From Zea mays (taxonomy: Eukaryota > Streptophyta > Magnoliopsida > Poales > Poaceae): 64,000 nucleotides of DNA. Shown here piece by piece: positions 33,740-45,464 of this stretch; the first letter of the stretch is position 1, and each line of letters starts with the position of its first letter. The DNA lies in the NCBI RefSeq assembly GCF_902167145.1, contig NC_050104.1:7338001-7402000 (forward strand), read 5' to 3'. Below the pieces are notes generated by a model, which did not search any database, was not told the DNA's origin, and worked only from the letters and a program-made list of their open reading frames with translations. Made by a program: the position numbers and the translations under genes.

Positions 33740-34260
33740 ATTTTGTGTATAAATAAGACAGTCATCATAAAATATCCATCATGTTGTTGAGTTGTCTTGC
33801 TACTTTTTAGCCATTGAATTGTATTTGTTTTTTTAGCTTCGGTTGCTCTTTTAGCTTAAGTTGGGATGGTTGAGGGCAAGAAAAGTGAAGACCTTGCACT
33901 AGCTGGGTTTTACAAAGCCATATAAAGGAGTAATGCTGCGAAGATAGCTGATGAGATACTAGCCGGGTTGTCGCATGACTCCAAAGACATTTAAGATTTT
34001 GATGTTGACAGTGGTGTTGATGATGCCGAAGATCGGCCGTGGAGACCAAGTTATGTTAACTTCGGAAAATCTATTGTGAAGAATGGGCATATTGAGGCCA
34101 TGAAGGGTAAGTATTTCTATGATATATCCATAGTGCCACCTAGGGAAAAACATTGTTCCTCTCCCTGAAAAGGACGAAGTGGTTGCCTTCCGAAGTTTTT
34201 TGAAGATTGGATTGTGTTTTCCCTTCACAAGATGTTGGTTGAGGTCCTAAAAAGATTTGA
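33740..34260 (+). pseudogene. Antisense ORF remnant of the Grande-like element
   Basis: This lies just inside the 3' LTR but on the opposite strand to the element. A TATA motif (gtgtataaataag) is at about 33746-33758 and an ATG at 33866. The frame reads MVEGKKSEDLALAGFYKAI-stop, then NAAKIADEILAGLSHDSKDI-stop, then VNFGKSIVKNGHIEAMKGKY and FYDISIVPP. The latter resembles the 'putative gypsy type transposon' domain found in many grass annotations. Tat-lineage elements are known to carry an additional antisense ORF in exactly this place. At least two stops and a frameshift make this copy dead. Its product's role is unknown. Confidence 0.65.
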
Positions 34261-37020
34261 GATATAAACACAATTCATCGGCTGCAGATTGGCATGACCA
34301 ATCCCAACCCCTTTACAGGATGTCGATAGACACATATCCTAGACAACCACAGCCTCCTGCGCAAATCGGGGCTAAACCCACTGATCTGCGCACGGCCGGA
34401 TTGTCCGCACGTGAGCGCGGACCATCCGGGCCAGTCGAGGCCGACCCTGTTTTTCGAACCAAATTACTGAAACCCGTGCCTGAGCCGCTGCATCCCGTGC
34501 AAACCCTAAATGACCAACGGATCATCCGCGCACAACGCCAGACAGTCTGAATACATCACCGGACGGTCCGGTCATGCGGCCAGACAGTCCGCGCCGCACG
34601 CACAACTAGACGGTCCACATGTTTGACTCGACATTCCGGCGCGGAGCACACAGAACCCAACGATAATTATTATTACCCATCTACACATCCATCCTAGCCA
34701 AACCTCTCGCTACATCCTACAGCGCCCCAACACCGTAATATGACATCCCAGACATGTGGGGGTGAGTACTTTTCGGCCCCTAGAAGGCCGAAAAGGGATT
34801 ACCAGCCATATAAGCCGCATAGAGAAAGCATTAATGCCCCACAAAACCCAAGACAGTGGGTGGGGAGACAACATAATATCCAAACATCCACATATATGCT
34901 AGACCAGAGGGCCGGTGGACTACCACCGGCCGCCATTTACATAGTAAGAAAGGAGATAGCTGGGGTGTTTCGAGATAAGCTCGGAGTTAGCATTGACCCC
35001 TTGGAGGAAGTCATATTGAAAACTCTATGACAGCCGATTTGATTATCACCCGTACCCCAGGGAACAAGGATATCTGAATCCGCAAAATTTTTGGTGACCA
35101 AAGCAAGAGCACGCACGAGCACATAGGCCAGTTCCTAGCACAATTAGGAGAATTGGCCGGCACAGAGGAGTCCCGCGTTTGTTTATTCTCATTGTCCCTA
35201 ACAGGGAATGCATTCACATGGTATGCCACACTACCTCCTAACTCTATTTTTCAAGGGGGGTTTAGAACAAAAATTCCATGATCATTTTTCCCAGTGATTA
35301 TGAGTTAGATCTAGTAGATTTAGTGGCTCTGCGGTAGGGAAAGGATAAATCGGTTAATGACTACATCCGGAGGTTCCGGGACACAAGAAACCGATGTTTC
35401 CAAATCCACCTAACAGAAAAACAGCTAGCAGGACTAGTATTTAATAGAAAGTGTTACTATTTAAAAGAAAGATTAGAAGAGATTCAATTTTTCATGCTAG
35501 CTCAGTTACACCGGAGGGCTTTGGCTTGTGAAAGCCAAAGGAAAGATACTACTAAAGTGGTTCGTCACAACGTCTATGTGGTAGAATGTGACCAGAGTAG
35601 CTCGGACGATGAATCAAAAGAAGTGTACGTTGCTGAGATGGTTTGGCCAAAGCAGGCTAAATATCCAGTTTGTTCCTCTTTGCAGCCGGTTCAAAAAAAC
35701 AACAAGAGGAAATTAAATTTACATTTAATGTTGGTAAATGTGATAAAATATTTAATGAATTAATCAAGAGTCGCAACATTAAAATAAATCATACTATTCC
35801 ATCTATCGACAAACTTAAACGTCGTGCTTACTGCAAGTGGCACAATTCATTCTCTCACGCCACTAATGATTGTAATGTGTTTCGACGACAGGTCCCATCG
35901 GCCATTAACGAGGGCTAGTTGAAATTTCAAGAAATATAAGTGGACACAAAGCTAGGGGTGGATATCGAGCCAGCTCGGCTCGGCTCGTACGAGTTTGATT
36001 TGGCTCGTTAAGCTGAAAAGCTGGCTCAGGTCGTTAAGCTAACGAACCACAGAGTCAGCTCGACTCAGCTTGTTTACGAGCTCGGGCTAACTCGTTTAGC
36101 TCACGACCCAGAGTAGAAAAAACAATATATATAATAATGAATTTCTATTTAATTTCAAACTAATTTAATAATAGAAAATAGTAATTATACTCATAGTTTT
36201 GTGGACCATATTAATGTAACACAAATTAACACAACTCATCACTCATCATTCACAATTCACACACATGTTCATCAGTTTAACCCACAGTTATATTCGCATA
36301 GACCAAATTAACACATATACATAGTTCATCAATCATTAGTTTAACTCATAGGCCATAGACACCACACCTACATATAACATGTTTATCAACAATTATGTAA
36401 ATGATATGCATATAGTTTTGTTTTGTTGAAATGTGGCAGTTCGTTTAGCTCGCGAGCTAGCTCGTTAACAAACCGAGTTGGCTCGTTAACGAATTGAGCT
36501 AGGATGTTAGCTTAGCTCGTGAAAAAATTCAAACGAGCCGATCTGAGCCGAGCTGACCACGAACCGAGCAAGCCGACAAGCCATGAGCATTTCGTCCAGC
36601 CCTACATAGAGCCCTTTCCAATAAATATAATCAACTTTGATGATAAAAAGAATCCTGGTTCGGTCTAGCGGGGCTGATAAGGGCAAAGGAAAGGCGTTCA
36701 TCATCGGCGATACACGAGAGGTCTATGAAAACGTAAAAGTTTCTTGCAGAAAAGAGGTGGCAGAAAAGACCCTAGATGGAGGGGAAACATTAAAGATCAC
36801 TATCATGGCTTCCAAAGCTTGGGGCAGGCACAGGTGGACGGCTAGGCGCGGGCACATGTTCTGCGCACCATGGACGGTATGACACATAGACGCGGACAGT
36901 CCGGGACACCGCCGGACAGTCTAGGTGGGTCAGGCAGATGATCCGGCAGCACCCAGGAGCAACGATGACCACGTACATTCAAACCTCGATGACCAGAAAT
37001 AGCTACATGGAAGACAAACA
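34261..37020 (+). mobile_element. Decayed plus-strand gypsy element: leader and gag remnants
   Basis: The leader (34370-34640) has acggtccgg-type palindromes. The gag part translates as RVCLFSLSLTGNAFTWYATLP (about 35170-35245), then VNDYIRRFRDTRNRCFQIHL (35356-35415), then an acidic linker. A zinc-finger-like YCKWHNSFSHATNDCNVF (about 35830-35885) follows. After the MITE at 35953-36604 it resumes as INFDDKKNLVRSSGADKGKGK. Stops interrupt it. Pol is missing: at 37021 the sequence changes to a Copia fragment, and the last gypsy pol codons appear only at 39895-40010. Confidence 0.75.
35953..36604. mobile_element. hAT-like MITE, 652 bp, inside gypsy gag
   Basis: Left end TAGGGGTGGATATCGAGC; right end read inward TAGGGCTGGACGAAATGC. 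Subterminal regions are rich in inverted gagctcg/gctcg words that can pair across the element. The 8-bp flanks cacaaagc and catagagc match at 6 of 8 positions. The interior is AT-rich and non-coding. The gypsy gag frame resumes directly after it. Confidence 0.75.
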
Positions 37021-37074
37021 TGTTTAGGCATCCGGGCGTCTGGTCAAAGTCGGCCTAACACACCAAGTAAGAGA

Positions 37075-38659
37075 CCAAGGATTGCAAAGTCCTTTGGTGA
37101 TGATTACATTGTATATCTTGTGGATGACACACCAAGTACCATTGAAGAGGTATATTCCTCTCCTAATGCTGACTTTTGGAAGGAAGCAATAAGGAGTGAG
37201 ATGGATTCTATTATGTCTAATGAAACTTGGGAGGTCGTTGAGCGTCCTTATGGGTGTAAGCCCATTGTGAGTAAATAGGTGTTCAAGAAAAAGCTTAGGC
37301 ATGATGGTACTATTGAAAGGTACAAGGCGAGGCTTGTAATTAAAGGCTATTCACAGAAGGAAGGTAAGGATTTCTTTGATACTTATTCACCTGTGGCTCG
37401 ATTGACCACAATTCATGTGCTACTTTCTCTAGCTGTCTCTCATGGTCTTCTAGTACATCAAATGTATGTTAAGATAGCATTCCTCAATGGAGAGCTAGGT
37501 GAGGAAATCTACATGGAGCAGTCAGCTGGGTTTGTAGCAAACGGTCAAGAAGGCATGGTGTGTAAATTATTGAAATCTTTATATGACCTAAAACAAGCAC
37601 TTAAGCAATGGCATGAAAAGTTTGATAGAACTTTTACATCTGTCGGCTTTGTTGTGAACGAAGCAGACAAATGTGTATATTATCGGTACGGTGGGGGCGA
37701 GGGAGTAATTTTATGCCTGTATGTTGATGACATTCTAATCTTGGGGACGAGTCTTGATGTGATTAAAGAGACAAAAGACTTTCTGTCTAATAATTTTGAA
37801 ATGAAAGATTTGGGAGAAACTGATGCTATTCTTAACATTAAACTACTGAGAGAAGGCAATTGTGGGATCACACTTGTGCAATCCCATTATGTGGAAAAGG
37901 TTTTGAGTCGCTTTTGTTATAGCGAATGTGAACCTGGTCCACCACCTTATGATCCTAGTAATCTATTGAAGAAAAATTGAAGGATATATAGGCATCAATT
38001 GAGATATTCCCAAATAATTGGTTCACTCATATACTTAGCTAGCGCTACGAGGCCTGACATCTCGTTTGCTGTGAGCAAACTTAGTCAGTTTGTTTCAAAT
38101 CTAGAAGATGATCACTGGCGTGCTCTTGAGAGAATTCTGCATTATCTAAAAGGTACTATGAGTTTAGGCATCCATTATACCGAGTACCCATTAGTACTGG
38201 AGGGTTATTGTGATGCAAATTGGATATCTGATGTTGATGAGATATATGCCACAAGTGGATGTGTGTTTTCACTTGGAGGTGGTGTTGTTTCACATAAGTC
38301 TTGCAAGCAGACCATCTTAACGAGGTCGACTATGGAAGCAAAACTCACAGCATTAAATACCGCTTTAGTTGAGGCTGAGTGGCTTCGTGAACTCCTTATG
38401 GATTTACCGATGGTTGAAAAACCTGTGCCGGCCATTTCTATGAACTGTGATAATTAAGATAAATAGTTCTAAGGATAATATGAAGTCAACAAAGGACATA
38501 AAGAGGCATTTGAAATCGGTCAGGAAATTGAGAAACTCCGGAGTAATAGTGTTGGACTATGTCCATACATCTAAAAATCTGGCAGATCAATTTACTAAGG
38601 AGCTATCACGTAGTATGATAGATAGTGCATCAAGTGAGATGGACCTGAGACCCACCTAA
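37075..38659 (+). pseudogene. pol: Copia RT-RNase H remnant
   Basis: The frame reads IAKSFGDDYIVYLVDDTPST, EMDSIMSNETWEVVERPYGC, a TAG at 37276-37278 in place of the Trp of the KWVFKKKL motif, then YKARLVIKGYSQKEGKDFFD. The catalytic motif LYVDDILI is at about 37720-37743. A second stop (37978-37980) follows SNLLKKN. RNase H has DISFAVSKLSQFVSN, GYCDANWISD and TRSTMEAKLTALN, then a stop and frame change at 38455, ending KNLADQFTKELSRSMID. In a typical relative these are one continuous frame. Confidence 0.85.
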
Positions 38660-39197
38660 AGTTTATCATAGTGGTAACATGTTCTATGTGATCAGAGATT
38701 CCGTGAATTAGAATGGTGAAATAAGCTAGTGGTAGACTGAGAGAAAAGACTCTTAATAAGGTTCATTTCAGATGCATATGTTTCCTTACTATAAGGTAGT
38801 TTGGTGTTTACACCTTAATATGTAGCAAGTGGCTTTGTGAAGCAAAGACGTTGTCCTACAGAACATCATTGGAGGAACATACCTATATGGGTTAATTGCT
38901 AGTCACAGTTTATGAGATCTGGGTGGTCTCTAGATACCCATGAAAGGCTATAGAGTTTGACTTATATGCTCCAAATAGAGGGGATGCGCTTAGCAATCTA
39001 GTACTGGTAAAGAGTTTAGATGAAACATATTCCATGCAAAACTGCCAATTCAAGGCCGAGTCCATTATGCAGTTGTGGTTAAGTGTAGTCTAGGTTCTAG
39101 GTGGATGTTCAACTTAATAGCCTCCGTCGAAACACCAATATATCAAACATTTGAGATGATAAGAGCATTTCAGTGTGACTTAGCATTTGGTGGGGAT
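38660..39197 (+). other. Non-coding 3' region of the Copia fragment
   Basis: There is no reading frame. The region lies between the pol terminus and the 3' LTR. The LTR-proximal purine tract is at about 39188-39196 (ttggtgggga). Confidence 0.6.
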
Positions 39198-39892
39198 TGT
39201 TGGTTAACGTGGGCTTGGCCCAAATTAATATTCAATAGTAGTCAATGCAAAAGACCAACTTTAATGCTACGATGTACTAATAATTTAGTATCATACTGGA
39301 AGTTCAAGGGACAAACCAATCAACTTAAATAGGTGGAGCATTGGTGCATCTATTGAGAAGTTGAGAAGACGATGAAGGAATGCCACACGCGCGCGCCGCC
39401 AGCCGGGCCGAGCTAAGGCCGAGGTCGTGGCTCATGGCTCACGACTTCACATCCCACCTTCTGTGAGCACACAGAGAGTGGGAGAGCATGCCTCCAAAAT
39501 CGCTGTCCATAGAGCTAGACTTGCACGGGTGTGTGGGCATTCAAGTTTTTGGGGAGCATACTCATGACTACTCGCTTCGTCCGCTCGACCAACGCTGATC
39601 TGGTTCTTCGTCGTCGACGCCGTTCGAGGGACTACACTACGTACACCTGCCTGCATCGAATGTGTATGACTACATCGAACATGCATACGAGATGTCTCGT
39701 GTGAATGGAGCCACAGATGCTTTGATCATCAGTCCCTCCGTAGAGTACACTCTGTTCTTTGTATTTGTGTATGTTTTACTGTTGTTTACTGCTTATGTCA
39801 GTAGCAATACACACATGCGCATACATGTCGTCACATATATCACACTGCTTTTATGGATTAAATTAAAACTAATAATGCCTAATTCTCTAACA

Positions 39893-40304
39893 AGCTGGCA
39901 ATGCCTACATGTTGCAAACATTGCAAGGCAAAGACTTGCCCAAGGCACTGAACGATCGTTTCCTGAAGCAATATCATCCTAGTATGTGGCAAGATGCTTA
40001 AGAGAACCGATGTAGTTACATCGAGTTGATTCTAGCCTGCTCCAGTGATTTTGGTTCGCTTAGCCTCTCTAAAAGTTAAGGGCATGTGTTGAGCACCATT
40101 TGTGGCACTGAGCACGACCAGACGGTTCGGCCCTGAGGACCAAACAGTCTGTGATCAGATCGGATCAGGCGTAACAAATCCCTTTTCCGCGCGAGTTTAT
40201 CCCTCTAAACCTGCAGTTGTTGTTGGGAGACGCGTAGGACTCGGTCCAGACCTCCTACACACACACACATATATATATACATATATATATAGTATATGTA
40301 TTTA
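39893..40304 (+). mobile_element. Gypsy pol terminus and start of 3' LTR
   Basis: Translation of 39905-40005 gives KDLPKALNDRFLKQYHPSMWQD-like sequence with one change of frame, matching the C-terminal end of many gypsy pol proteins. A new LTR probably starts TGTTGAGCACC at about 40087 and contains acggttcgg and aacagtctgtg, degenerate forms of the cggacggtccg palindrome. It is cut off at about 40305 by the MULE. It is probably the 3' end of the gypsy whose gag lies at 34261-37020; this link is inferred from order and strand only. Confidence 0.55.
40258..40296. repeat. Compound (CA)n(TA)n microsatellite
   Basis: A cacacacaca run passes into tatatatata with short interruptions, immediately left of the putative MULE end. 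Confidence 0.85.
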
Positions 40305-40730
40305 GAGCCCTGGGCTCTGTTTAACTACAGGAAGCCCCGACCACCTACCAACCAGATGCACAGACCACACCGAACCCTTTTGGCTTATTGTACCTAACTA
40401 ATTATGACAAATTATAATACAAGTTATGCTAATATGTGTATCAGTTTATGCAAGTATAGTATGCGCACGTTCCGAGTATCTGGGCCCACGAGAAGATTGT
40501 GCTCCCGCAATTTGGGTAGCCGTACTAGTCCCCACACAAATATTGGTATTACGATGTTATATGTTTTAGTTTACGAAACAGTAATGCATGTGTCGGTCTA
40601 TGGGCCATCGCGTAGATTTCATCCCGCATATTATGTGTATCGGGCCCACGATCCCACCCACGAGTTTGCAGTTATCCAGCTCACCTCACCCGCAACGCAC
40701 GCGGCGGCGGAACCCTAGACATACCCGCCG

Positions 40731-40961
40731 TCGTCGCCTTCATCTTCTCCACCGCAGAGAGAGCAGAAATCGGCCGGTCCTCATTCCACTCCACACATCG
40801 GTAAGTCCACCGCCATCTCCTTCATTCTCTCCGCCGCATTCGTGTCGTCGCCTTCATCTTCTCCACCGCTGTGAGATCGGAAATCGGCTGGTCCTCATTC
40901 CCCTCCACACACCGGTCAGTCCTCCATTGCCATCTCCTTCATTCTCTCCGTCGCATTCGTG
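40731..40961 (+). repeat. Tandem duplication of the 5' UTR exon of the Ulp1-like gene
   Basis: Two units, 40731-40844 (114 bp) and 40845-40961 (117 bp), both start tcgtcgccttcatcttctcc and end cattcgtg. The first has a good donor-like atcg-gtaagtcc at 40801; the second has ccg-gtcagtcc at about 40914. The duplication may therefore give two alternative leader donors, or mark decay. Confidence 0.8.
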
Positions 40962-41817
40962 ACATCGAGTCACTTCGTCCGTTCGCCCAACTTCATTTGA
41001 AGGAAGCACTAAATAATCGCATTGGAGGAGCTGTTATCAGTAAGTTCTAAATCTCTAACATTCTATTTGATTCGTTGATTTTATCGTGGTTCTACATTTA
41101 GTTCGGCAGTTTTCCTTTTTAATTATACATTTGATTATGCTGCAACCAACATATGAGCAAAACACACATAGTTGCATCCGGTTATTCAGATTGACCATCA
41201 GACCGATTTGGCATATACGACCAATTTTTATTAGTCGCTAGTAGACATAGTTCGATTATGCTGCCTGATAATGGTAGTAACAATCAAATCTTTTATTTTA
41301 TTTTTTTGGTTTTGGTTATGCTGTTCATTAACTAAATAATACTATCCTTGAAGTCAAGATTTTATGATTAGATTCCGGAAGCAAACCCTCTCGTAACACG
41401 AATGTTTACAAATGTTATTATGCTCTCCTGTATCTGATATCTACATTTCAGTTATTATGATCTCCTACATCTGATATCTACGTATTAGTGTAGTTGAACT
41501 AATTACGTTCGGATATTGACCTGCATTTCATATTTACACAAACTGTATCGTAAATCAGTTTCACCTTATAGTAACTCAATTGTTTCATTATCGAAACACA
41601 AATCAACGTAAATTCAATGTTAATTTAGCGTAAGTCATTTAGTGTCAGTACGCAAGAAAGAGCCCAGGTGTGGTATTTGGTAACCGATGGTCATTCGTGG
41701 TTTGTAGGTTGTCGTGGCTTACTACATTCATTTGCTGTTGCATATGTGCAGAAAGTTTTTTGGTCCAAAAGATTGTATTTATATGTTTATTTGTATCTGT
41801 GTGGTTTGTTTTGGCAG

Positions 41818-44800
41818 GAAAATCATACATGAAAAATGTAGACCGACCTCCGTCTAATCCAAAGCGCATTATAATTCAGTCTAGTCAAGAGTGCTTTAGT
41901 GTCGACATACCGCGTGTTCCGGCGACGTCTGTCAGTCACAAAGCAATGCATGTCGGTGACGACGACAATGACTTTATGCCAGTATTGAAGAAGCGTAACC
42001 TTGATAGCAGTCCTCCAAAAATGATGAAGAAGATCGTTACAAAGCGGATGAAAGCAGTGGACCCCCCCGATAGGTTAGTATTTATGTTCAAGCCAATATA
42101 TCATTTTCTGCGTGAAAATATGTTGTACGCTGAAACAATGTCTATTAAAAATCGAGTTGTGATTATGCAGATGTAAATGTTTATGTTATTGTTATCTCAT
42201 TATAGAGGTATAACATATTCATTGTTACATTTTTACATCAGAGGCTTAATGTTAGATGCAATCCACAAGATGTTATAGTAAGCATTCAGATTTTAAATGA
42301 CAGACAACGTCAAGCTATTGCACGGAAGGGGTTCTCCAGTATACTTGATATGAGAGTTGATGCGCTTGGCAGTAGATCTCATTTATCTTGGCTGATCAAA
42401 AAGCTTGATCATAATGATATGACAATTCGAGCCGGCCCAGGGAAGGAGCTGAAAATTACAAAGGACACGGTGCACCTTATACTGGGGGTTACCAAATGCC
42501 GGTGGTGGAAAGCCATTAGGCATTGATGAAGTTGTTGCTGCAAATAATTTAAGGGCTGAGCTTGGTTTATCCAAAGAAGAATTCGGTGTTGCAGCTCTAC
42601 AAGATCGATTAAGGAAAGGATTTGACGATGATCTAAGCATCAGATCTTTCTTTCTGATACTGTTCAATAGGTTGTTGTTCCCTACTGCAAGCTGGGGAAT
42701 AACTAACCAAGAGGTTCTTTTGACTGAAGAAATGGATCGTTTCCACGAGATGGACTGGTGACAGCTCATATTCAATGACTTATGCCAAGCAGCCAAGAAG
42801 TGGCATACTAGAAGCATTACCAATGTTTCTACAACCATTTACGGATGCTCCATCGTCATTCTTGTAAGCATATCACGTTTTTTTGTTTGTTTTATGTAGC
42901 CAAATTTATGTATGCAAATATCATTTACATTAGATTATGATCTCTTATGTGTCAAAAAACGATTCATGTTATGCAGAGTTACATAATATATTTTGTTGGC
43001 TTTGTAGCTGTACTATCTGGATCATCTTCATGATGCATCTGCACCTCAGAATAAATGTGGAACACCGCGTATAAAATATTTTGATAGGAATATTATTCAA
43101 GCATTAACAAGAGCTACAAGGGCAAGACATGCCAAGGACAAGAACCATTTGGTCATTGTTCGGTAATTTTTTTATGCGCATCTATTATATTTTTTATCAA
43201 TTTATTTGGCTTATATATGGTACATGGATAGAAGCAATGTCGTTTTAATGTACAAATGAACTCCATTTTTTGTTATATCAGTTTGTACTATGTTGTAATA
43301 GAAGGATAATCCACAGTATAGAACACATATTTGCATAATATAGTTACATTTGAGTCAGTATCTTACACGCCTTTTTTTAGTTCTAAAGCAGCACAGAGAC
43401 ATGCTACACAGCGGTACCACCTGTTCAATCACAATTTAAGGCAAGCTTTTATTTATAACCTTTTTGTCTTAAACTTTTAACATAATGTTCAGTTATATTG
43501 TATTCATTTACTTAATAATATTCATTTTACAACAGCATAAGAATAGGACAAACACGTTTGATGTACCGCGTCCTGACCCATGTGACTAGCACACCATTCA
43601 CATCCAACTCCCACTAATCAGAGAATTGATTTCAAGCAAGCTGAACTAGCTTCCATCCCGTCACCGACTGGGATTCATAGAGAAGCTATCACATTATGAC
43701 GCAGAGGTTGGCAAGGCTTGTTCAGTGATCAAACAGACTCTTTACCATATTGTTGAGAAACAGTATAATCTATCTGATGTTTTTGCTGAGTTAATTGATG
43801 AGGTCCTCCGTGCTGAGTCAGAGGAGAATGAAGATGGTTCTGATGTGCAGCAACCATCCAAGAAATCAGATGATATTCATCACCATTCGGCAGGTTAGTC
43901 AGTTTTATGGTCTTTACGTGACTGCCAACAGTTATACAAACCTTTTCAATATGGTTATGATGCCATTATTAAATAATTTATTTCTGTTGCTTAAATGTTA
44001 CGTAAAGAAGGACGTAGGAGTTTGGCCACCCAAACTGTACCGGAGATGTCTACTCCAGCATCGCAGCTTGAGACGCAGTTGACAGACACACATGTACAAG
44101 AATTACTGTTAAGACAACAACATATTCGTGTACTATTACAAAGTTGCCCTGATGAAGTTGACATTGATCCACTGGTGCATACAAATATAACGAAACATCC
44201 CAAAACACCTACAACTCCAGTGGTAATGGTATTTTTTTTAATTATTTGTATTTTCCTTGAAGGTTTCTATTCATTGTTTTCTCTAATTAGCATATAACCC
44301 ATTACATTTTTTCAAGGTCAACACGGTGACGCTGGCAAGAACATGCCGAGCAACACAAACGTCACTCCTCAAGCAACACTAGAATGCACATTCAACATAC
44401 CACATACGGAATCTTGCTCGCCGATATTTGATGCGACGCCGCAAATAAATGTATGATTACTCCCCCTCACTGTATTTTTATATAATAAGTGGTGTACTAA
44501 ACATCTAATCTGTATCTACCATAATTGTTACAGTGTCCAGTAAGTGTCCACCTGGCGGCACAAACAGATCTCCCCGACAGTGGCCCATGTTTTGATCAGA
44601 CTCCATCTGAACATGTCAGCTCATTAATATACATTTTCATTATAATTGCCAAAATTGTGTAGAGATTGAAATCTATATAATATATTAGGTTTCTGTTGAA
44701 ACCGAACCAGACACAAACACTTCTCAGGTTGACCATGATTCACATGATTCGGATATGCAATGTGTGCTAGCTCTACGTGACTACTTGTGTGGTACGCAAT

Positions 44801-45464
44801 CTGACAACAGCAGGTATAAAGTCCACTAAATTCACTTTTGTGGATATTCTAGTACTCGTACGCGATCTCACTAATTGTTATCAAAATGTCCACAGGAACA
44901 TAATAGACTATGGTGAATATTGTGCGACATGTTCTGATATATATGAATCTTTCGCCGACGGGAAGTGCCTCGACAATGTGTTCATGCAGTGCTTCATTCA
45001 ATGTGTTGATGATGATGCCATAAATCAGCAGCCTTCCATGAGTTCCAGCAGATTGATTATTGACGTTAACGTTGGGGTAAACTATCGTAACATACATATA
45101 CCATATTCATATACACAATGGTATCCCAAATATACTGACTCCATTAAATTTTTTATTGTAGTCACTACTGAACTTCGAGGAACAGGAACGGCACAGCCGA
45201 AACCCACAACCTTTTGATGAAACTGTCCTACACACATTTCTCGACAATACATTGCCTGAGACAGACAAATTAGATAAATGCCAATCGCTAACAATTGTAT
45301 TACAATTTACAAACATGATTTACGTTAAATGATACATTTCACATCTTCATGCATAACCATATATGTTTTTATTGATATTTATGTTTTTTACACGATTAGA
45401 TCATGATTCCCATACTAAGCAGGGGCACTGTACACTGTATGTTGTCAATACAGTCAAACGGAAA
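41818..45464 (+). pseudogene. Ulp1-like (KI-ULP) gene, 5' part, broken
   Basis: Exons recognised by translation: 41818-42074 (SYMKNVDRPPSNPKRIIIQS ... KAVDPPDR), 42241-42840 (RLNVRCNPQDVIVSIQILND ... HLSWLIKKLDHNDMTI), 43008-43161 (LYYLDHLHDASAP ... LTRATRARHAKDK), and parts at 43380-43900, 44300-44760 and 44895-45430. A one-base insertion near 42490 breaks the frame before NAGGGKPLG, and TGA replaces a codon after HEMDW near 42757. The body resembles the long plant-specific region ahead of the Ulp1 protease domain in Kaonashi MULE genes. The gene stops at 45464, just after GHCTLYVVNTVKR, so the catalytic Asp and Cys region is absent. This copy cannot make a protease. Confidence 0.78.

Larger units (their letters stand above)
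37021..39892 (+). mobile_element. 5'-truncated Angela/BARE-like Copia element
   Basis: The fragment starts within the linker between integrase and RT, continues through RT and RNase H to about 38658, and then has a 540-bp non-coding region, a purine tract (ggtgggga) and a 3' LTR at 39198-39892. The LTR begins TGTTGGTTAACGTGGG and ends TTCTCTAACA (695 bp). The 5' LTR, gag and integrase are gone. It lies in the place where the gypsy pol should be, in the same orientation. The 5' truncation shows that a deletion or recombination took place here. Confidence 0.78.
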
